This document shows positions 60,401 through 64,000 of a DNA stretch of 64,000 nt, in pieces. The DNA lies in contig NC_085110.1 of NCBI RefSeq assembly GCF_030269925.1, positions 6,696,001-6,760,000 of the forward strand. Reading direction: 5' to 3'. Position 1 is the first letter of the stretch. Each line of letters opens with the position of its first letter. This DNA comes from Bombyx mori (lineage: Eukaryota; Arthropoda; Insecta; Lepidoptera; Bombycidae). A model generated the notes under the pieces. It saw only the letters and a list, made by a program, of their open reading frames with translations, was not told where the DNA came from and ran no database searches. The position numbers and the translations under genes are program-made.

Positions 60401-62947
60401 GGAAATAAGTTCTTAACACTTGTTTAGGAATGCTGAAGAACATCGTGTACATTTTTTTGTCTGCTACAAAAAAATATGAACCTTAATTACCCAGCAGTCA
60501 TTGATGAATTACGATTCAATAAAATGTTAAAAAAAGTGCTACGAATGCAAAATCAATATTTCGAAGGCGGCGTCGTGTAACCTTAAATATCAAATCAAAT
60601 CTTTATAAATATTCTCATACTTTTCCATCCAGCTAGCAAAGCCGTATGAGCCAGGAGTATTTATTGGCAAGATTAAACCTAACAATCCATCAAGGGCGTT
60701 CCTGGGTTACGTGGACAAAGAAGCATCTGAGAAGAAAATAGTTAGAGACGTATTTAACATCGGCGATTCTGCGTTTATATCAGGTTCGTTTAATTTTTAT
60801 TCTAATGTACAAGGTACTGTGTGTGTCGTAACGTTTCATTTTTGATAGCGATCTGAAAAAAAAAACATCAATCAGTCTTCTTAGATTGTTTTGCGAATTT
60901 GAATCTTACTACAACGATCATAGTGGTGATTTTTTAGTAACTGAAAAAAGTTGAAAAACAGAATGCCTGCACGTTCTATCAAAACATCTAAAGGTCACTG
61001 TCATGAGCGTTTAACGTAGCATTGACATCGAGCATGTGTTAGGGAGTGAACTAAAATATATATCGTCAATCGGATCACCATTTCCTTTTTTTATTGCTAG
61101 ACGTGTGGACGAGCTGATGACCCACCTGGGGTGAAGTGGTTAGCGTGGTTAGCATAAAGACATCAACAACGTAAATGCGGCCACCCACTTTGAGATATGA
61201 GTTCTAAGGTCTCAGTATAGTTATAACAGCTGCCCCACCCTTCAAACCGAAATGCATTACTGCTTCACGGCAGAAATAGGCATGGTGGTGGCACCCGAGC
61301 GGACTCACAAAACGACTTATCACCAGTAACTACGCAAAATATTATTTACGCGGTTTTTTTTAACTACACAATGTTATTGCTTCAGCGTGGAAGTCAATGG
61401 CGAACATTTGTTATGTACGTATTTCATTTGAAAAAGTGGTACCCGCCTGCGGGATTAGATTACCGGCTTAGTCGTATCAATCGCTACGAATGCACCGGGA
61501 GATTAGTCTTTAGGCCACGACGACTTCTAAAAATAACCAAAATAAGCTGTGAACCCGCATGGATAGATATCACCACGTTGCCTATTTCTACCGCGAAGCA
61601 GTAATGTATTCCAGTTTGAAGGGTAGGACAGCCAGGTTAGCCGGCAGCTCGATCCTCCGCTTATTCAATATATAAAAATATATCTTTGACAAATGAGTAC
61701 TAGTTTCTCTTTACTAGTATTTTAGTACTAGGTTTTCTTTTTAGTAAATATTCTCTAATATGTATTTCTAGGTGACATCCTGGTGGCGGACGAATTAGGT
61801 TATCTGTACTTCCGCGACCGCACCGGAGACACGTTCCGGTGGCGCGGAGAGAACGTTTCCACCACAGAGGTCGAGGCGGCCGTGTCTAGATGTGCCAATC
61901 AAAGGGACGCTGTAGTCTACGGTGTAGAGGTATAAGTTTATCAGACAATGTGAATATGAATAATATTTTTTTAACAAGGCAAGAGTTGCTCCGTAACATT
62001 CAAGACGTATTAAGGCCATCATCTGTACAGACTAATTTTAGACTACCACATGCTTTTAGAACTTAACTATTTTCTTCGACAATTAGGGATTTAAAAAAGA
62101 GAATACGGTGACATTCAATGTGCTTTAATATTATACATCAAATTATAACCCCGTCAAATAATATGCAAAGCCATAAAATAAAAATAAACGGTCGGTTTCA
62201 ATTAACGGTAACTAAGGTAAAAAAATGTGGAAATTAAACGTCTTGCTATATGTTTTTAAGTAATTTATCACCTTTTGCTAAGCCCTACTTATTATTTCGG
62301 GAAACATACATCAGAAATTCGATTTCTGAAAAATCAAAAGTTCTGAAATAACCTATAAATAAAAAAATGTCCACAGATTCCGAATACGGAAGGTCGGGCT
62401 GGCATGTGCGGCATAGTGGACATTGAAGGCACATTGGACCTGGATAAACTCGCCAAAGATATTGCGAAAGACCTGCCTAAATACGCGAGGCCAATATTCA
62501 TTAGAATAATGACCAGCGTTGATATGACAGGTGAGTGTTCATTACAATATTTAACATTCATGTCGCGCATCATAGAATACGGTCGATTCAATTGAACTAG
62601 ATTGAGTGCAGTCAAATATTATGCGTATTATCTATGGTGCAGTCTAGTTAAGGCTAAATAATAGTTAAGGGGAAATAGATAATAATTGTGCTGTACTAAC
62701 ATTTATTTATACATTTATTCATACAAATAGATAAATGATAATGAATGTGCACGTCTTTTGACATCTATACCCAATATTTTTGATTTCAGGAACATTCAAA
62801 ATGAAGAAAGTGGATTTACAAAAAGAAGGTTATAATCCATCAACTGTGAGCGACAAAATGTTCTTCTTTGAACCAAAACAGAATAAGTACGTGCCCTTAG
62901 GAGTTGAAGAATACGAAAAGATTATATCTGGTGAAATTCGGCTATGA
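39426..62947 (+). CDS. FATP: Fatty acid transport protein / very-long-chain acyl-CoA synthetase (SLC27A family), complete
   Basis: Thirteen coding exons (39426-39488, 43996-44243, 44777-44927, 45709-45946, 46430-46679, 47211-47412, 49427-49537, 50712-50793, 55102-55232, 60633-60783, 61772-61929, 62377-62530, 62790-62947) join in frame to 698 codons plus TGA. Two hydrophobic segments at about residues 46-66 and 70-89 would anchor it in membrane. The AMP-binding motif [12 protein letters not shown] is at about 298-309, FYGATEGN at about 438-445, and the family signature [14 protein letters not shown] at 564-577. FATPs activate imported long or very long chain fatty acids to acyl-CoA at the plasma membrane or ER, driving uptake. 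In the silkmoth pheromone gland such a protein is known to feed lipid droplet formation; whether this copy is that gene needs a sequence match. Vertebrate members are about 620-650 residues; the excess here is N-terminal. The start has an in-frame TAA 45 bases upstream in the same exon. Confidence 0.94.
39500..39686 (-). mobile_element. Jockey-type LINE J1 tail, just inside a FATP intron
   Basis: Reversed tail beginning CCTATGCTGATAGCCTTGAG and running to CCGGCGAAAAACTCAGTGAG. It starts about a dozen bases after the FATP donor at 39489. Confidence 0.85.
39795..39882 (-). mobile_element. Jockey-type LINE J2, short 3' end
   Basis: GGTGGTCCGGAGGCCTCTCC and GGACAGGTGGGCGAGCAAGG match the reversed J2 3' end. 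Confidence 0.75.
40936..41133 (-). mobile_element. Bm1, degenerate
   Basis: GTGAACGAGCTCACGGCTCA to GCAGCAGAAATAAGAACAGT. It abuts a jockey-type tail at 41153. Confidence 0.75.
41153..41415 (+). mobile_element. Jockey-type LINE J1 tail
   Basis: Starts in the arginine-rich C-terminal codons (CGAACCCGTCGCTTGCGAGG) and continues through the full tail to AGCTTAGGTAGAAAAAAAA. An older Bm1 copy abuts its left end. Confidence 0.85.
41520..41632 (-). mobile_element. Bm1 fragment, degenerate
   Basis: AAATACCGCCTCCAACCTTG and GACGTGAGGTCGAAGTTTGA; followed directly by a jockey-type tail. Confidence 0.5.
41633..41818 (+). mobile_element. Jockey-type LINE J1 tail, degenerate
   Basis: Begins ACCACTGAGTTTCTCGCCGG and ends near AGCGAATGAGTAGGGAAAAA; several small differences from the copy at 41153. 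A Bm1 fragment lies directly on its left. Confidence 0.75.
42357..42440 (+). mobile_element. Jockey-type LINE tail cut by another LINE tail
   Basis: CACAACCCACTGAGTTTCTC to AAACCACTTCTCT is J1 tail with a small deletion. At 42441 it switches sharply to the tail of the LINE seen at 56460-60138. Confidence 0.7.
42441..42560 (+). mobile_element. Severely 5'-truncated copy of the 56460-60138 LINE
   Basis: TAAGCGGTAGGCAGCGGCTT through CAATAAAAAAAATAA is nearly identical to the last 120 bases of the intact LINE, so it is recent. Confidence 0.88.
42787..43214 (-). mobile_element. Helitron-like element (family H4), first of three in a row
   Basis: Reversed: CTAGCTGTTGCCCGCGACTT at the left, ending CTTTATAATATTAAGTATAGA. 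Located in the FATP intron before the membrane-anchor exon. Confidence 0.6.
43233..43445 (-). mobile_element. Helitron-like element (family H5), second of three in a row
   Basis: Reversed: CTAGGTGACCCGGCAAACGT at the left, with TCGGTTTAGTCGTTTAGGAG inside. Nineteen bases separate it from the previous element. Confidence 0.55.
43454..43720 (-). mobile_element. Helitron-like H3, third of three in a row
   Basis: Reversed: CTAGCTGACCCGGCAGACTT at the left, AATCGGTCCAGCCGTTCTCG inside. Nine bases separate it from the previous element; ends about 275 bases before a FATP exon. Confidence 0.65.
43996..44243 (+). CDS. FATP: FATP exon: membrane anchor segments
   Basis: Acceptor TTTTTAATAG, donor TTC|GTAAGT. 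Codes for [20 protein letters not shown], then two hydrophobic stretches ([20 protein letters not shown] and [20 protein letters not shown]) separated by QDW. These are the expected N-terminal membrane helices of FATPs. Confidence 0.93.
44302..44507 (+). mobile_element. Bm1 in a FATP intron
   Basis: GTAGGTACCACCGCCCCGCC to CGTCTAAGCAGTAAAAAAAT; starts about 60 bases after the donor at 44244. Confidence 0.88.
44777..44927 (+). CDS. FATP: FATP exon
   Basis: Acceptor CATTCACAG, donor CAG|GTAAAA. Reads [20 protein letters not shown] then [20 protein letters not shown] and [10 protein letters not shown]. This is the start of the adenylate-forming domain; F-x-E-V-x-R-HPNK is typical. Confidence 0.93.
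45348..45570 (-). mobile_element. Bm1 in a FATP intron, internal deletion
   Basis: T-run, ATTGCTTAGATGGGTGGACG, to CAAGAGGTCTTATCACAAGT; about 25 bases of the CATCTACAACGTAAATGCGC block are missing. Confidence 0.88.
45709..45946 (+). CDS. FATP: FATP exon
   Basis: Acceptor AATACAG, donor AGTG|GTAGGT. Reads [20 protein letters not shown] and [20 protein letters not shown], followed by [20 protein letters not shown]. The GDVVxxMxxNxPE and G-V-x-x-L-I-N-T-N segments are strongly conserved in the family. Confidence 0.94.
45974..46335 (-). mobile_element. Jockey-type LINE J1 copy with target-site duplication, in a FATP intron
   Basis: A 362-base 5'-truncated copy in reverse, flanked by the 10-base direct repeat CAGATCAGAC (45964-45973 and 46336-46345). 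Nearly identical to the 3' end of the copy at 26985-29583, so recent. It starts 28 bases after the donor at 45947. Confidence 0.93.
46430..46679 (+). CDS. FATP: FATP exon: AMP-binding motif
   Basis: Acceptor TTATTTCAG, donor CAAG|GTAACA. Ends with [20 protein letters not shown], the nucleotide-binding loop of acyl-CoA synthetases, with all key residues present. The final AG is completed by G from the next exon (Arg). Confidence 0.95.
46727..47164 (-). mobile_element. Bm1, full length, in a FATP intron
   Basis: TTTATTGCTTAAATGGTTGG to TTTAGGCCACGACGACTTCA, just 46 bases before the acceptor of the exon at 47211. The head with box B lies nearest that exon. Confidence 0.9.
47211..47412 (+). CDS. 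FATP: FATP exon
   Basis: Acceptor TTATTTGCAG, donor ACG|GTAAGA. Contains [15 protein letters not shown] and [18 protein letters not shown]. The PLYHSAG motif is the family version of the acyl-CoA synthetase A5-like motif, and KFSAS-x-x-x-x-DC is FATP-specific. Confidence 0.95.
47450..47864 (-). mobile_element. Helitron-like H6 in a FATP intron
   Basis: Reversed copy from CTAGTGGTCCCGCAGTAGTC to TTCACGTATTAATATATAGA. It begins only 38 bases after the donor of the exon at 47211-47412. Confidence 0.7.
48590..48893 (+). mobile_element. Helitron-like H3, full copy in a FATP intron
   Basis: TCTATATATATAAAAATGAA at the 5' end, GCCGGGTCAGCTAG at the 3' end. Holds three tandem GGACTTC units near 48776-48799. 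Confidence 0.7.
49427..49537 (+). CDS. FATP: FATP exon
   Basis: Acceptor TGTATTCACAG, donor ACC|GTGAGT. 37 codons: [20 protein letters not shown] then [17 protein letters not shown]. YIGExCRYLL and GNG-x-RP are FATP landmarks. Too short to stand out as an ORF. Confidence 0.93.
50095..50248 (+). mobile_element. Bm1 with internal deletion, FATP intron
   Basis: CCTGCCTATTTCTGCCGTGA to CCCATCTAAGCAATAAAAAA; the GTTGTAACTATACTGAGACC block is lost. Confidence 0.82.
50712..50793 (+). CDS. FATP: FATP exon
   Basis: Acceptor CATTTAG, donor ATCG|GTAGGT. Reads [20 protein letters not shown] then [15 protein letters not shown] is the adenylate-binding motif that follows GNGxRP in this family. Confidence 0.93.
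51119..51384. mobile_element. hAT-like MITE with perfect 8-base target duplication
   Basis: 266 bases with inverted ends CAATGGCGGATCCAG and CTGGATCCGCCCTTG, flanked by TACCATAG on both sides (51111-51118, 51385-51392). An 8-base duplication with CA...TG-type ends is the hAT pattern. No transposase. Lies in a FATP intron. Confidence 0.9.
51725..52303. mobile_element. Harbinger-like MITE with TAA duplication and perfect inverted ends
   Basis: 579 bases. Inverted ends GGCCTAGGCCGCACTACGGT are perfect over 20 bases, and TAA flanks both sides (51722-51724, 52304-52306), as expected for PIF/Harbinger. Subterminal AACCGC motifs recur in both arms. The middle may hold a decayed transposase piece: [20 protein letters not shown] followed by [11 protein letters not shown] in one frame. 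In a FATP intron. Confidence 0.85.
52456..52687 (+). mobile_element. Bm1, 3' half, FATP intron
   Basis: CAGACTGGTGGTAGGACGTC to CATCTAAGCAATAAAATAAA. Confidence 0.88.
52990..53462 (+). mobile_element. Jockey-type LINE J2, 5'-truncated, with coding end and poly(A)
   Basis: Starts in the last 77 codons of the ORF ([20 protein letters not shown], ending [11 protein letters not shown]), then the J2 tail to AAAAAAAAAA at 53455. The reading frame to the stop is open but is only the C-terminal scrap of an RT. Confidence 0.87.
54618..54940 (+). mobile_element. Bm1, lacking only the head, FATP intron
   Basis: GTTCACGATTGACTTCCACG to CATCAAAGCTATAAAAAAAA. Confidence 0.88.
55102..55232 (+). CDS. FATP: FATP exon
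   Basis: Acceptor CACTTCCAG, donor CAG|GTATTG. Reads [20 protein letters not shown] then [20 protein letters not shown] and GLCQ. The GxxGFxSRI...YPxxxxKVD pattern is conserved; 44 codons. Confidence 0.93.
55411..55582. repeat. Foldback (inverted repeat) element in a FATP intron
   Basis: Arms 55411-55473 and 55526-55582 are inverted copies: GATAGCGTAAAAGTTAACTC on the left is matched exactly in reverse on the right, and CAGTGTGC/GCACACTG close the ends. A spacer of about 52 bases separates them. Likely a MITE; no target duplication was pinned down. Confidence 0.8.
56460..60138 (+). mobile_element. EN/RT non-LTR retrotransposon with intact ORF2, poly(A) tail
   Basis: Starts where the host jockey copy breaks off (after GAAATAGCC) and ends in about 25 A at 60115-60138. 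The first 650 bases are GC-rich 5' sequence without a gag-type ORF, so the copy is either 5' truncated or lacks ORF1. The 3' UTR is only about 50 bases, ending GAGCAATAAAA. Clade not settled: the RT block YADD and the APE-type endonuclease place it among the jockey/CR1/Rex-like groups, and a tree would decide. Confidence 0.85.
57106..60066 (+). CDS. LINE ORF2: AP endonuclease plus reverse transcriptase
   Basis: 986 codons, uninterrupted. N-terminal apurinic-type endonuclease: [28 protein letters not shown] and LGSSDHCLI are the catalytic and DNA-binding blocks, within about residues 20-245. Then the reverse transcriptase: [50 protein letters not shown] and the catalytic HCYADDS (YADD codons at 59176-59187). 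The C-terminal part ([20 protein letters not shown]) is the usual thumb and tail of this group. It nicks DNA and primes reverse transcription of the element RNA. No stop or frameshift is seen, so this is a young copy and possibly competent. The first ATG context is AATTTATGA; the frame may start further upstream if truncated. Confidence 0.93.
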   Translation: MKSKKKKRVLQAVPHSTFNVDFSNVRGLHSNLDAVHHHLETAQPALLFLTETQISAPDDTSYLEYPGYVLEHNFLRKAGVCVFVRADVCCRRLRGLEQRDLSLLWLRVDHGGCIRIYACLYRSHSSDAGSALFEHVQEGTNRVLEQYPSAEVVVLGDFNAHHQEWLGSRTTDLPGRTAYDFALAYGFSQLVTQPTRVPDIEGHEPSLLDLLLTTDPAGYSVVVDAPLGSSDHCLIRAAVPLSRPGRRTTTGYRRVWRYMSADWDGLREFYASYPWGRFCFSSADPDVCADRLKDVVLRGMELFIPSSEVPVGGRSRPWYNNASRDAAHLKRSAYVAWDNARRRRDPNISGERRKYNAASRSYKKVIAKAKSEHVARVGERLKSYPSGSRAFWSLAKAAEGNFCRSSLPPLRKSDDTLAHSAKEKADLLVKLFASNSTVDDGGATPPNIPRCDISLPDICFTQCAVRRELRLLDVHKSSGPDGIPAVVLKTCAPELTPALTRLYRLSYCANRVPSSWKTAHVHPIPKKGDRSDPSSYRPIAITSLLSKVMERIINTQLLKYLEDRQLISDRQYGFRQGRSAGDLLVYLTHRWAEALESKGEALAVSLDIAKAFDRVWHRALLSKLPSYGIPEGLCKWIASFLDGRSITVVVDGDCSDTMTINAGVPQGSVLSPTLFILYINDMLSIDGMHCYADDSTGDARYIGHQSLSRSAVQERRSKLVSEVENSLGRVSEWGELNLVQFNPIKTQVCAFTAKKDPFVMAPQFQGVSLQPSESIGILGVDISSDVQFRSHLEGKAKLASKMLGVLNRAKRYFTPGQRLLLYKAQVRPRVEYCSHLWAGAPKYQLLPFDSIQKRAVRIVDNPILTDRLEPLGLRRDFGSLCILYRMFHGECSEELFEMIPASRFYHRTARHRSRVHPYYLEPLRSSTVRFQRSFLPRTIRLWNELPSTVFPERYDMSFFKRGLWRVLSGRQRLGSAPGIAEVHGRR
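60139..60266 (-). mobile_element. Bm1, 3' third, fused to the LINE poly(A)
   Basis: TATTGCTTAGATGGGTGGAC to AAGGTCTCAAGTATAG. It begins exactly where the LINE A-run ends, so its insertion target was probably that A-run. Confidence 0.87.
60633..60783 (+). CDS. FATP: FATP exon
   Basis: Acceptor TTCCATCCAG, donor ATCAG|GTTCGT (an unusual but acceptable donor). Reads [20 protein letters not shown], then [20 protein letters not shown] and [10 protein letters not shown]. It matches the PGExGLLxGxI...FxGYxxxxAxxKK region. About 5.4 kb of nested mobile DNA separates it from the previous exon. Confidence 0.93.
61085..61530 (-). mobile_element. Bm1, full length, FATP intron
   Basis: TTTTTTATTGCTAGACGTGT to TTAGGCCACGACGACTTCTA, with scattered substitutions; the head has box B in reverse. 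Confidence 0.87.
61548..61640 (+). mobile_element. Bm1 fragment in opposite orientation to its neighbour
   Basis: TGAACCCGCATGGATAGATA to GTTTGAAGGGTAGGACAGCC; 18 bases after the full-length copy. Confidence 0.7.
61772..61929 (+). CDS. FATP: FATP exon: family signature
   Basis: Acceptor TGTATTTCTAG, donor GAG|GTATAA. Reads [20 protein letters not shown] then [20 protein letters not shown]. This is the FATP/VLACS signature, distinguishing the family from other acyl-CoA synthetases. GC-rich codons compared with flanks. Confidence 0.96.
62377..62530 (+). CDS. FATP: FATP exon
   Basis: Acceptor TGTCCACAG, donor GACAG|GTGAGT. Reads [20 protein letters not shown], then [20 protein letters not shown] and [11 protein letters not shown]. 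EGRAGMxxI and LPxYARPxFxR are typical of the C-terminal domain. Confidence 0.95.
62790..62947 (+). CDS. FATP: FATP last coding exon and stop
   Basis: Acceptor TGATTTCAG. Reads [20 protein letters not shown], then [20 protein letters not shown] and [12 protein letters not shown], with TGA at 62945-62947. TGTFKxxKxxLxxEGxxP is the conserved family C-terminus. Confidence 0.95.
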
Positions 62948-63675
62948 TTTTTTGTTACGATTACTAGTGGACATTTGTTTTAATTGTATATTGATAGATA
63001 AATAATTTGTAATATGTAGTGGGATTATAACTGAATATCTTATGTGAATTGAATGTTAAACATACCTGAACTACTGCATTTTTGCTTTTTATTCATTACA
63101 ATTACAGTTCAGTCAATATAATCATAATGTGCAGATTTTCATACATATTTACATATTTCTTTTATAGCTCTCACATTTTTTTAAAAAGTTTGAAATATTT
63201 ATAATTTCGATAGTCAACTTTAAATTCATAAACCTAATTTATAGGAAGTGCAGACAGTTGTATTGTCAAAGACAAGTCATAATGGTTTGCTTAGAGTACC
63301 ATAATTTCAAAATTAATCCATGGAATAATTGTTTCATTGATTGTATGATTGTATCTGTATACGATGCGTATCCGTATACGATTGTATCCATCCAGCTAAG
63401 TAATTAAATGATCTACCTGTGGTCGTAATATACTATTCAGAAGAATATTGCCAACAATTGTTTAGCCTAAGAAACGAACTAGACGCCAGTACTTACATTA
63501 GTATAGTTTTGGGTCAATTAATTTATTGCTTTGTTAAAATTTGTGATAATAAATATAAAGTTCCATTTTATTTTATATATTATTTGTTATTTACATTAAG
63601 AAAGTAAGTGTAGTATTTTTTTTATATTAACGCGTGGAACTGAAGTTGTTTCCAGTGAAATTTTACCTGATAAAA

Positions 63676-63681
63676 AATAAA
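63676..63681 (+). terminator. FATP: Candidate FATP polyadenylation signal
   Basis: AATAAA about 730 bases after the stop codon, in AT-rich DNA. Another AATAAA lies at 63548-63553. Which one is used cannot be told; cDNA 3' ends would decide. Confidence 0.4.
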
Positions 63682-63718
63682 GTTTCAAACTTTTTTAGTT
63701 TTTTACTAAATACAATTA

Positions 63719-63818
63719 TGCCACCGCCGCCCACCTTTAAACTTACTTAATAATGCTACATACTTCAAACCACAAAGATTTATTGTTTCGTGGCAAAAAT
63801 AAGCAGGAAGGTGTGTCG
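63719..63818 (-). mobile_element. Bm1 fragment, very degenerate
   Basis: GCCGCCCACCTTTAAACTTA and CGTGGCAAAAATAAGCAGGA in reversed Bm1 order, downstream of FATP. Confidence 0.5.
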
Positions 63819-63821
63819 CCG

Positions 63822-64000
63822 GTAACCGAATAAACAGTCGGATTCTCCCGATAAACTATCGGCATTTTAGGTACTACAAGCATCCTCGTCGAACCCATCG
63901 CTTGCGACGAAGGACTCGGCGAGCAAATTAACCCACAGACAAAGCCCACTGAGTTTCTCACCGGATTTTCTCAGTTGTGGTAGATTCTACGAAATACTGC
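63822..64000 (+). mobile_element. Jockey-type LINE J1 3' fragment, cut by the window edge
   Basis: Contains CCTCGTCGAACCCATCGCTT, the arginine-rich C-terminal codons, and then CCCACTGAGTTTCTCACCGG of the tail. Slightly degenerate. Confidence 0.8.

Larger units (their letters stand above)
55885..60402 (+). mobile_element. Old Bm1 split in two by nested LINE insertions
   Basis: Left part 55885-56071 (ATGTAATAAAAATCAAACTC to GACTTAGAACTCATATC) and right part 60305-60402 (AACTCATATC then GATGTCTGTGGGCTCCGGTG) are one Bm1 copy interrupted at the duplicated AACTCATATC. Confidence 0.85.

Overview
The window looks like nuclear DNA of a silkmoth (Bombyx mori or a close relative). It is AT-rich and contains two intron-containing genes. 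It is densely seeded with copies of the tRNA-derived SINE Bm1, two non-LTR retrotransposon families, and non-autonomous Helitron-like, hAT-like and Harbinger-like elements typical of Lepidoptera. No bacterial, viral or organellar genes were seen.

Gene 1 (minus strand, 6717 down to 715, running off the left edge) encodes an M16 inverted-zincin metallopeptidase of the kind annotated as 'C05D11.1-like'. Nine exons were joined by hand in an unbroken 500-codon frame. Three of them (4156-4278, 3568-3681, 715-823) are too short or atypical to show as obvious ORFs. Gene 2 (plus strand, 39426 to 62947) encodes a complete fatty acid transport protein / very-long-chain acyl-CoA synthetase (FATP, SLC27A family). 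It has 13 coding exons in one 698-codon frame, including the AMP-binding motif and the family signature. A candidate 5' non-coding exon with a promoter-like sequence lies at about 12064-12115, which would give the gene a 27 kb first intron. The two genes would then be divergent, about 5.3 kb apart.

Layout: 1-6717 gene 1 with SINE and Helitron insertions in its introns; 6718-12060 intergenic, holding old jockey-type copies, an R1-clade LINE fragment beside a short telomere-like TTAGG tract, and an element built from repeated GGTAAATGTGCA words; 12116-39312 the putative first intron, almost entirely repeats and featureless AT-rich DNA, including a 5'-truncated jockey-clade LINE with an open RT frame (26985-29580); 39313-62947 FATP exons and introns; 62948-64000 the FATP 3' region and further repeats.

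The most interesting structures are mobile DNA. One FATP intron holds a nested insertion: Bm1 contains a jockey-type LINE, which contains an EN/RT LINE with an intact 986-codon frame plus another Bm1. The 3' tail of that inner LINE resembles the Bm1 tail, suggesting it may supply the machinery that moves Bm1. There are also two MITEs with perfect target duplications and three Helitron-like elements in a row. I found no clearly new gene system; the two genes belong to known families.
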